NCBI GenBank assembly: GCA_964035545.1
Contig: OZ037771.1
Location: 8,790,408-8,854,407, forward strand
Direction of reading: 5' to 3'
Length of the DNA stretch: 64,000 nucleotides
Source of the DNA: Bugula neritina
Lineage: Eukaryota > Bryozoa > Gymnolaemata > Cheilostomatida > Bugulidae
Shown: positions 55,427 to 64,000 of the stretch, in pieces
Layout of the letters: the number at the start of each line of letters is the position of its first letter
Position numbering within the stretch: position 1 is the first letter of the stretch
Translations under genes and position numbers: made by a program
The notes under the pieces: generated by a model
What the model was told of the DNA's origin: nothing
The model's database searches: none
The model's input: the letters and a program-made list of their open reading frames with translations, nothing else

Positions 55427-56172
55427 TTAGTGGTTGAATTTCTTGCAGTTACGGCACTGTTTGCCATATGCTGGGCATTTGTGAGGAGGATGAGAATTGC
55501 CATAGTTTCCACAGTTAGATTTAGCAGGATTATTGGCTTCCTTGTCATTTGTGTGTAAGTACTGTTTGACACTTTTGTTTGCTTTAGTGGACTTGTGACC
55601 AAGCGTATGAATTAATTCTCCTTCTGCTTTAATAGCCCTCATATCTCGCTGAGAGCTTTCAGCCAATTTGCACTTAATAATAGCTTTTTCGAGGTCTATG
55701 TTTTCTGACTCCTCGAACAATTTTCTCCGCAGTTGTTCGTCGTTGATGCCAAGAAGTAAGGCCTGCATAAAAAGTCATTGTACATGTCACCAAGGTCACA
55801 TTCTCTGGCAATCCTATGTAAGTTGGTGACATACTCATCTATTGATAGGCATTCCTGTTTTGTCGATAGAAGTTGATGTCTTTTGATTATTTTGTTGAAG
55901 GTCTTTTTACAAAAGTTGTCAAATTTTCCTAGGACATCCTTGTAAACATCTTTAGATTTTCCTTCCCCAAACTTGAAATTTTTGAATATGTCTACACCTC
56001 TTGGTCCAATGGTCCACAGTAGAATGGCTGTTTTTATTTTATCCTTTTTGTCAGGTTTTTCTGCAGCTATTAGATAATAGTCAAACTCTTCTTTGAGGCG
56101 GGACCATTGGGTGGACAACTCTGCACCATCTTGCAGGGGTTTGGACACAAGAAAATTTTGTGCAGTTGCCAT
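55427..56172 (-). pseudogene. EL3 gag
   Basis: The first part, 56172-55696 (TAQNFLVSKPLQDGAELSTQ...), and second part, 55768-55427 (QALLLGINDEQLRRKLFEES...), are joined by a frameshift near 55770. The end holds two knuckle-like motifs: CGNYGNSHPPHKC (second Cys replaced by Tyr) and CRNCKKFNH, interrupted by a stop. The start MATAQNF is about 80 nt inside the primer site. Confidence 0.8.
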
Positions 56173-56250
56173 GTTTACGATAACTATTTCTTATCTTGTA
56201 TCAGGTATCAGGAACTAGCTGTAGTATAGGTGGCGTTCAGTGTGATAACT

Positions 56251-56268
56251 ATCTCACTCGGGGCACCA
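56251..56268 (-). promoter_or_regulatory. EL3 primer-binding site candidate
   Basis: The complement reads TGGTGCCCCGAGTGAGAT, directly next to the LTR end. It differs from the Leu type used by EL1 and EL2; I do not assign the tRNA. Confidence 0.65.
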
Positions 56269-56692
56269 TGTTTATGTTAAGGAGTATTCCAATGTTTTGT
56301 AATTGTTATTGTAATTGTTTGTGGATAAACATATATTGAGATAAGAAAGTTTGTATTAGTTTCGAGGGGTAGGTAATTTTTAATCGGTCTCATACTATAA
56401 GGCAGAGAATGTACTACAAACACACAATAAAGTAATATTAGTATAAGTAATGCTTAGACACAAAAAGATTATATAACCGAGTACACGTAATTACTATAAC
56501 GTATGCTACAGAGTATACACATAATACAAATTAATATAATAACATTGTAACAATAGAATGATGATGGGGAAGCCAAACATATTAGCGTGTTGGGTTATAA
56601 CAATAATAGGTTGAATCGCTACGGAGTATTAGTATTAAGTATTTAGCTGATAGCCTGAGGTCTAAGTCAATTGTCAGATGCCATCATCAACA
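56269..56692 (-). repeat. EL3 5' LTR (complete)
   Basis: 424 bp; on the plus strand TGTTTATG...CATCAACA. Its right half matches 51892-52078. The flank to its right is gag sequence of E56, so EL3 inserted into E56. Confidence 0.8.
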
Positions 56693-56705
56693 TCAGTGAA
56701 TCTCA

Positions 56706-57130
56706 TTAAACGCCAAATTCACAACCTTCTGCCAACCTTCGTAATTTCATTAAGTTTACATCAATTGTATCTTCACTTTGGCTACTGTTGTGAAATGGAA
56801 GTCTATTCAGCACAATCCCTGCAGTGCGATGATTACAGTACTCATGAAAACGCTTAATTACATCTTTTAGCTTTCTCTCAGCAACTTCTTCTTCAATTTC
56901 AGTAATTTCTCCGCTAACCCCTAGATTAAATTTCATTTGAGAATAAACTTTACGTACATTTTCACCACCACAATGTCTGAACAAGGCTAATTTACTTTTC
57001 TTTGCGGCTCTTGAGTTAGCAGGTCTATTGTTAGAAAATAATCCTCAAATGACCTAATATAACGGCGCCATTTTTTTGACAAATCTTTTGCCCTTAAATT
57101 CAATTCTCCAGGTGGTAAAATGCCTTCCAT
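56706..57130 (-). pseudogene. E56 gag N-terminus
   Basis: Minus-strand reading starts at ATG 57130 with MEGILPPGELNLRAKDLSKK. After a frameshift near 57000 it continues through ERKLKDVIKRFHEYCNHR to RRLAEGCEFGV, where EL3 interrupts it. It is a typical gypsy capsid-type Gag of the same family as E40, judged by the shared LTR. Confidence 0.7.
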
Positions 57131-57145
57131 TTTTTAACTAACAAT

Positions 57146-57163
57146 CAATATACGCTGCCACCA
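57146..57163 (-). promoter_or_regulatory. E56 primer-binding site
   Basis: The complement TGGTGGCAGCGTATATTG abuts the LTR. Its first ten bases equal the EL1/EL2 site. Confidence 0.6.
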
Positions 57164-57355
57164 TGTTTTATTCTTTTGATGTCTATTCAATTAGTAGTTA
57201 AAATTGGATTGGTTATCATCTGCAAATTATTTTAATCAAGCTCTAGAATTTTTCAAACAGGAAGTGACTATATTTTCCAAAATAAATATAAATTGATCAG
57301 CTAAAACATTAGGAAAAGGTAACTCCAAGTTTACATAAACTGTGTGAATATTACA
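57164..57355 (-). repeat. E56 5' LTR
   Basis: 192 bp, plus-strand TGTTTTATT...AATATTACA, homologous to the E40 3' LTR at 40640-40823. Confidence 0.75.
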
Positions 57356-58440
57356 AAAGATTTTGCATTCAAGGAAGAAGATCTACTTGCATGGAAAAAT
57401 ATCAAGGAAGCTATCATCGAGAAGACATTATCAAGGTATTACGATCCATTTAAGCTAGCTGCTATAAAATGTGATGCAAATGGTAGTAGACCTGGGGCAG
57501 TGCTACCTCAGAAAAAAAATCAGTCTAATTTGCATCTAGGGCTTTTTCGGATGCAGAGAGTAGAAGGCGTCTCTTAGAACTTGAGTGTATAGCTGTGGTC
57601 ATTCCATGTGGGAGATTTTGTCAATACATTTATGGTAAAGAAGACATCATAATACTCTCAGATCACAGACTATTAGAGTCTATTATTAAAAAGAGAATGG
57701 AGAAATCACTAGTAAGACTCGAAAAGATGTTGCAACGCTATGGATATATATGACTTAAGATATAAGCCAAGAGAAGAGCAAGTAATAACTAATATGCTAT
57801 CAAGAATTGTTAACAGCAGATGCAACTTAAGAAATGATTAACAAAGTGAAGGTTTTCATGAGTGAGATTGATGACAGCAACTCTTCAATACATTAGAAGA
57901 CCCATGAAAAGCACTCATGGAATGGCATGCGACACCTAACTGGGATTTCCCAATTCTTAGTGAGCGGCTATATGACCAGAGGTTAATAACGTTAGTCCCT
58001 GAACCCCAAAAAGCATTAAGTGACGAGGATTTGAACTTGGAACAGAGAGCTAAAGCTAAAAGAGTTAGAAACTAGCAAATAACATAAAAATAACAGAAAC
58101 AAAAGCCAGCTAATAACACTACAACGTGAACAACCAGTGATGGTAAAACAGACCAATGACATAATTGCAAAGTGGTGGCCAGCAACAGGGGTGGAGTTGT
58201 TGAGTGATAGATCCTATATAGTGTAGAATAAAAAGGAGAATTTGGTAAGAAGAAACAGAATAGATTTGCAGAATGCTGCAATCAGTACGCCAACCGTCGA
58301 AAGTCAGCCAAAAGCTATCAGTAGAGAGAGGAAGGGTTTTCAATTAAACAAACTAGGGCTCAGGAAGCCAGAAGCGGTGATGGACTGGAAACCGGGCAGT
58401 TGAAGTACCTGAGAAAAGAACCTCATCAGGACGAGAATTC
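57356..58440 (+). pseudogene. E57: plus-strand gypsy pol fragment (RNase H and integrase end)
   Basis: 57344-57577 reads FAFKEEDLLAWKNIKEAI... and CDANGSRPGAVLPQK, the RNase H start. 57580-57830 continues with LECIAVVIPCGRFCQYIYG and ILSDHRLLESIIKK. After a gap that lacks the integrase core, 58060-58400 reads VKQTNDIIAKWWPATGVEL and RRNRIDLQNAAIST, an integrase C-terminal type end. Many stops. The orientation is opposite to its neighbours. Confidence 0.7.
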
Positions 58441-59144
58441 AAAGCGACTGCATACCTAATGAGAACTGACGGGGAGCTGGACAGCTCACATTCCCCTTTT
58501 TTTATTAAGATCCATGACCTTAATCCTGTATATACGCTAGTTATATTACTTTTCAGCCCTTTACATAATTAGATTATTATGCTTGACGACATCTTCATTA
58601 ACTCAAGATTTTAGGGCTAAGACTTTTTACGATCAGCCTGAATTATTACTCTACCTATCAGTTTGAAAAAAATAAGATGTTGGCAAATAAAATTGACTTT
58701 GAACTACGGAAGCCTTGTATTCATTCGCCAAGGTAGTTGACTTCTTCAAGAGATTGCAATCACTAACTACATCAACACAATACTTAAATAGTGAGTTTCT
58801 TATTATAATGTTAAACAACGCCAGTAGCCAAGTGTGGCTGAGCGCTTGGAAGGTCCTGTTTATAAAGACGAGCTTGATGTTGATTTGTCCGTAGGTTTTG
58901 GTGGTGGGACAGCAATGGGTCGTCACGACACCCAACACAGCTGTCTGTAAAGTGTGCAGCACAAAAGAATGCCATAATGTATTTTGATCATAATACAGTT
59001 GCTTGACACTGACGCATAAACATGGTTCAAAGTACAACATAAGAAAGGGGGGGTAGCAAAACATGTCTCACGGCCATCACACTACCAACCCTAAAACATA
59101 TACCAAACAATATCAACTATGTAGCACAAGACCGAAAAAAAATC
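58440..59144. other. Probable E57 3' LTR remnant and unassigned sequence
   Basis: 58764-58805 shares AACACAATACTTAAATAGTG and its flanks with the LTR end at 35222-35299, so part of this is likely an LTR on the + strand. Its boundaries cannot be fixed. Nothing coding was recognised. Confidence 0.4.
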
Positions 59145-61311
59145 TGTTGTATTTTAGTATAGAGAAATATTTATTGTGGCAGACTGAAATAAAGTAGCAA
59201 TGTGAAAAACGTTGAATCATAAATTATAAGCGTAGTTGCAAGTGTCAAGCAAGTGTAAGGATAAGTGAAAATGTTGGGTTTTTTATACCATTCAAAAATG
59301 TTAGTTTTTATGTAGTAGCTATAATGAATGTAGAAAAAGCATAATATAGCTGGCATAGCTGCGATGCTACACAAAAATCTATAATGCATTAGGGAAAAGC
59401 TTTCCTAACTCATGTAAAGTTCCAACACCTCCCGACTAGCTTAAAGTTCTTCTGAACGTTTGCTTTTAACTGGCTCCAACGTCATGCTGGTCCTCTAGGC
59501 TTGCTACAATTATACACATCACCATTGGGTAATCTAGAGGTCACGTGTTCTATGCGGTGGGGCTGCACATGGAGGATCCTGCTGAGTGTTTTCCTCTCCA
59601 GCTGTAGAAAGGTCTTCTGTTATGCCTATCTCCCCCAGAGGTACGGCATCTTCAGTATTGGTATGTCTTAGAGATGCTTCTTTTAAGCTTGATTTAACTG
59701 GATGAATGTCAACTTTATTTACTTCATCTTTGTTTTGTAGCAGGGCGTGCACCGAAACTCCAAGCTGGCGAATTTTATCTCTGCCAAGTAGGTTGAGGTT
59801 AGGTATTTTGTTGATGAGAAATTGAAGTTTCTTCTCCTGCCAATCTACCAGTTTGGTGCTGAGTTCGCAGGTTCCCAAGATTTCAATATTATGGTGGGTA
59901 GTGGATTCATAATAATATACTTTTGGTGATGGGAGAGTTGGTGATCGTAACGTTTTTTAACTTTCTAATGAAAGGACGTTGTCCTCAGTTCCTGTGTCAA
60001 CTTCTAGGAGTAATGGTTGATTTTAAAGTTGCAAACTCAGCTGAAGTTGTGGAAGTGTGTTTACCCCATTTAAGGCTCTCACAATCTTCAAGGGTTTGTT
60101 GTCTTCATACTTCTTCTTCCAGCATACCCATTCCAGGTGTCCATTGATTTTACAGTAATTACAATAGTGTTCTTGTGTCAGCAGTCACTGGATTGATGGT
60201 TTGATTTACCACAGCGATAGCAAAGATGTTGAATCGGTGATTCTTGTAATGTTGTACTTGAAGTCATCTCTGTTTTATGGTGTAGTTTATAAGAAGCATT
60301 AACTGGTCTATTAACTGTTTCTTTGGCTACCATTGCTGCTTCTTCAATTTCTACTGCAACTTCAATAGCTCGGTTAAAGTGAGGTCTTCATCATTAAGTT
60401 TGAAAAGTGCTTTCAGTATAGCTTCATTGCCCACTAAGCATATATATCTTGTCCTCAGTGTTTTGCCTTGTGGTTCATGGATAGAAGCAAAGTCACAAGT
60501 TGTTGCGTCATGTTGAGTTTTGACCACTATTTCAAGAATTGTCTTTCCTGGTTTTATTTTCATGTGACTCCAAAATCTATAGTTATAAATATTGTCTATC
60601 AAGGGTTCGTTGATCTGTGTCTTTGGTGTCTGGTGCTCTGCCCAATCACTCAACTGCTTGTAAATTGCTGTTGATTAAGTTTTCAAGAATACTTTCGATA
60701 TTTTGTCACTATGATGGAGTTGACTCCAACAAATGTCATAAACCTTTATCTGTAGTCAGTGTAGTTCAGTACTTGGGTTGAATTGGGTAAAACTTGGAAA
60801 GTCAGTTGCTGTTTTTTCCTGCTGACTGAGTGGTAGTTTGATCAGTTCCTGATCTTTGTTATTCTGCACTTGCATCTGCTTTTTCTGTAACTCCATCTGT
60901 TTTTTCTGTTGTTTTAGGCTGCTGAGTTAACAAGGCAATTAGCTAATCTGTAGGTGTAGGCATAATCAGGAATTATTTCTTGTTGATAAATGAAGGAGTC
61001 TCTGATGATACTTAAGAATTGATGGGACCTGTATAGTTGGCTAAAGTATTAAAGAAATCTTTCAAACTAATCCCATCCTCGTCGTCAATCTGTTGTTGTG
61101 TTTTAGTACCTATATAAAATATTTATTGTCGCAGATTGAAAAAAACCTGTACCAATGTGAAAAATGTTACATCATAAGTTATAAGTGTATTTGCAAGTTG
61201 CAAGTTGCAAGTGTCAAGTAAGTGAAGGATAAGCGAAAATGCTGGATTTTTTATACCAGTCAAAAAGGTTAGCTTTTATGTAGTAGCCATAAAGAGTGTG
61301 GAAAAAACATA
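59145..61311 (-). mobile_element. E59: internally deleted gypsy element with two LTRs
   Basis: Direct repeats at 59145-59427 and 61091-61311 (TATTTATTGTGGCAGA / TATTTATTGTCGCAGA, GTTGCAAGTGTCAAG, TTATGTAGTAGC) are the 3' and 5' LTRs of a minus-strand element. A polypurine tract (GTCGGGAGG, complement of 59428-59436) and a primer-site-like TTGACGACGAGGATGGGATT next to 61091 support this. Only gag- and protease-type sequence remains inside; reverse transcriptase, RNase H and integrase core are absent. The right LTR lacks about 60 bp where the LINE begins. Confidence 0.7.
59534..60960 (-). pseudogene. E59 gag and protease remnant
   Basis: Gag pieces: 60653-60351 (MSDWAEHQTPKTQINEPLID) and two CCHC knuckles near 60220-60110 (CYRCGKSNHQSSDC and CNYCKINGHLEWVC), separated by a stop and a frameshift. 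Protease-region sequence at 59878-59534 includes LINKIPNLNLLGRDKIRQLG, the conserved end of gypsy proteases. After it the frame runs into sequence typical of the element's 3' end, which marks the internal deletion. Confidence 0.65.
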
Positions 61312-64000
61312 ATGTGTGTCAGCAATCCCTCGTGTGACGAGTATGATGTCTGCTTGCAAGCCCTGGTCTGTGCCGTGATCCGTAATCCGTTTCAGTTCGA
61401 AAATCCGTAAAAATCCTATTAGAGGTTGTGGGTTCTGAGGTGACTCACAGGCCCAATTCAAGATTGGCATAATTTGCCACAGTGAGCACAAATGTTACTA
61501 GAGTCAGTCACTGGTGGGTGTGTAACAGAGCATAACTCCTTGTTTTTCCTCAACAACCGCTTGTGCTCTTGTTTTTGGCGTTGTTGTTGTTCAAAAATCG
61601 CTGTCCCATGAAGCACAGCAGTTCTCCAATTTTTCCTGTCCAAGGCCTGAACTTTCCAGGTCTGTGGTCAAATGAAACCCTGCTTAAGGCTCTCGTGTAG
61701 AGTGTCTTTATACCTTTTCCTCTGACCACCCTGTGAGCGGTTTCCAGTGTTCAGCTCAGAGTACATGATCTTTTTTGGTAGCCGGTTATCATCCATTCTT
61801 ACCACATAGCCAGACCACTTCAGTTGTCTCTTCACAATCATGGTAGTAATACTTGTAGTTTGAGCTTTATCGAGGACACTGTTAGTAGTCTGCCTGTCTT
61901 GCCATTTGACTCCGAGGATTCGCCTGAGACTGCGGTTGTGAAATTTCTCGAGGGACAGCAGGTTGTGGCTGTAGGTTACCCAAGTTTCAGAGGCATAAAG
62001 TAGTGTCGGGAGAACAATGGCTTTGTATACTTTTAGTTTGATCTGTCTGTATATATCCTTGTTGTTGAAAACGCGTGTTTGCAACCTCCCAAATGCGGAG
62101 CTGGCGGCCTGGAGTCTTCGGTTTATTTCAGCATCAATGTTTGCTTTAGAGGATAGGCAGCTACCTAAATAGTTGAAGGTAGTGACTTGGTCTAATATTT
62201 GGTTTCCCACCTTGAGGGAAAAATCCTCATGCCTTTCAGTATTTGGGTGTGGTAGGTACATTACTTGCGTCTTCTTGGCATTGAGTGTTAGACCAAGAGA
62301 GGTGTATGCTGTATTGAATGTTGTGAGAGCAAGTTGAAGTTCCTCCTCGAAATGAGCCATGATCATGTTATCATCAGCATACTGCAGTTCATGGATAGCC
62401 TCGGTAGCTGTCTTCGTCTTAGCTCTGAGACGTCTGACATTGAAAATATCATTAAATCTATATCTGATCCTTACTCCAGATGGCATACATCCACTCACTA
62501 GTTGAAGTACAGCAGTGAGGAAAATCGAGAACAATGTAGGTGCTATCACACATCCCTGTTTTACTCATGTGTTCACAGGAAACTCCTTAGAGTGGTCTCC
62601 ATCAACTAATACTGATGCCTTTATGTCATCATGTAAGATGCAAATGATGGTAACTAATTTGTCGGGGCATCCAATCTTGCCTAGCACTTTCCACAGCGTT
62701 GGTCTGTGAACTGTGTCAAAGGCTTTCTTTAGATCGATGAATGCCATAAACAGATCACGGTGCTGCTCTAGGCATTTTTCTTGAATCTGCCGAGCAGCAA
62801 AAATCATCCACAGTTCCTTGGTAAGGTCTGAAGCCACATTGACTCTCTGGTAGGCATCTCTCTGTCAATTGGCCAAGTCTAAAACTAACTATTCTCGCCA
62901 GAAGCTTTCCGGCAATGGATAGCAGAGAGATACCCCTATAGTTTCCACAATTGGCTCTGTTACCCTTCTTGTAAAGAGTTACAATATTAGCATCCTTCAG
63001 ATCAGGATGAAGTGATTCTTTTTCTCAAATCAGCTGTAAGAGTTCCAGCAATTTTCTGTTCAGTTCTAGCCCACCACCTTTAAAAATCTCTCCAGGTATT
63101 CCATCCGGTCTGGCAGCTTTTCCTGACTTAGTCATGGATAATGCTTTCTCAAGTTCGTCAATCGTTGGGGGTTCGGCTAGGTGGGTCAGTATTGACAGTT
63201 GTGGCAGACATTCTAAGGTCTTCTCATCCACCATAGTGTCTTGGTTAAGCAGCTCTGAGAAATGTTCAGCCCATCTGCCCTTGATCTCATCTTTCTCCTT
63301 ATGTATTGTGGAACCATCTTTGGAAGCTATTGGCCCACATCCTCCAAGAATTGGGCCATACAATCTCTTCGTAGCGGAAAAGAACTCTTTGCTACTGTTT
63401 GTCTCAGCAAGTCTCTGAAGTTCCTCAGATTTTCAGATCCACCAGTCATTTTTATTGTCCTTATTCTCGCCTGTACTTTCCCTCTCATTTTATGATAATG
63501 CTCCCTTTTTTCCACATTTCTATAGTCTTGGTGCCATAAGCTGAAAGCATGGCGTTTCTCCCTCATGAGCTCGTTTATTTCTTGTTCGTTGTCATCAAAC
63601 CAATCTTCATGTTTTCGTTCTGGTTTACCCGGGGTTGAGTGGCATGTTTTCAAGATCGAATCTCTCAGAACTTCCCAGCTGCCATGAGTAGAATTTATGT
63701 CAATATCTTGAATATTCTCTGTGAGGTCACTTTGGAAGCTCTGCTTTATTTCTGGCTGGTTGAGCAGCGATAGATTTATTTTTGTCTGCTTTCTTTTCCT
63801 GTTCATTTGTTTGGGATGAATACATATGTTCATCTTTGCCAGAATCAGTCGATGGTCTGTCCAGCAAGCATCAAATAGGTCCATAGCTCGGGTTATACGC
63901 ACATCCTGCACATCCCATTGTTTGACAATGATGTAGTCGATAAGGTGCCAGTGGCCAGATCTGGGATGTCTCCATGAGGTCTTGCGTCGGTCTTTCTGTC
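61312..64000 (-). pseudogene. LINE (non-LTR retrotransposon), endonuclease-reverse transcriptase, continues beyond the window
   Basis: Minus strand, entering from the right edge. The endonuclease end is WRHPRSGHWHLIDYIIV (63990-63920) with DVRITRAMDLFDACWTDHRL. The linker is 63911-63327 (HEDWFDDNEQEINELMREKR). Reverse transcriptase is 63363-63025 (KSGKAARPDGIPGEIFKGGG), 62837-62565 (AFIDLKKAFDTVHRPTLW) and 62549-61668 (YADD in LQYADDNMIMAHF). A C-terminal C2H2-type finger lies near 61490-61440 (CAHCGKLCQS, then, after a frameshift, SHLRTH). An in-frame TGA near 62562 and frameshifts make it inactive. The family is the widespread endonuclease-reverse transcriptase LINE type; I do not fix the clade. 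Confidence 0.85.

Noticed and set aside
58815-58850. tRNA-Leu/Ser-like 5' segment (GTGTGGCTGAGCGCTTGG)
   Set aside because: Box A resembles pol III consensus but no box B or folding partner is found downstream.

Overview
This is nuclear DNA of an animal, probably a non-vertebrate. It is AT-rich, its host genes are split into many short exons with GT-AG introns, and its intergenic and intronic space is filled with retrotransposons. I cannot name the species. An FBXW7 orthologue places it in Metazoa; a sponge or another early-branching lineage is only a guess.

Left part (about 3.3-31 kb): two host genes on the + strand, head to tail. The first is a complete 14-exon FBXW7 orthologue (3351-12604). 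Its exon lengths sum to an intact 762-residue F-box/WD40 ubiquitin-ligase adaptor. After a 1.2 kb gap comes the start of a gene with a signal-peptide exon (13791-13842), an Ig-like exon (14756-15163) and another exon at 30258-30461. Its second intron, about 15 kb, is packed with mobile DNA. Tandem arrays sit close to the 5' splice site in six FBXW7 introns and in the Ig-gene intron.

Inside that large intron is a young Ty3/gypsy element, here EL1 (18820-26398). It has 272-bp LTRs with a single visible mismatch, a Leu-tRNA-type primer site, one uninterrupted gag-pol ORF of 1819 aa, and an extra 3' ORF encoding paired zinc fingers. EL1 sits inside an older solo LTR (18620-26632). Around it are copies of a roughly 1.7 kb dispersed repeat (R1) that ends in a tRNA-like pol III module.

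Right part (about 33-64 kb): a graveyard of mostly minus-strand retroelements, several nested or fused. These include EL1 relatives (E33, E37, E44, EL2), other gypsy lineages (E40, EL3, E56, E57, E59), two terminal-inverted-repeat elements, and a LINE running off the right edge. Element names are labels used only here.

The most interesting system is the EL1-type family. Its members carry a conserved third gene downstream of gag-pol: N-terminal MET-L start, C2H2 plus C2HC fingers, proline-rich linker and C-terminal coiled coil. A splice-site-like motif is conserved just before it. In the young copy the Gag zinc knuckle has lost all its cysteines. A separate group of related LTRs shares a base-paired leader hairpin with compensatory changes.
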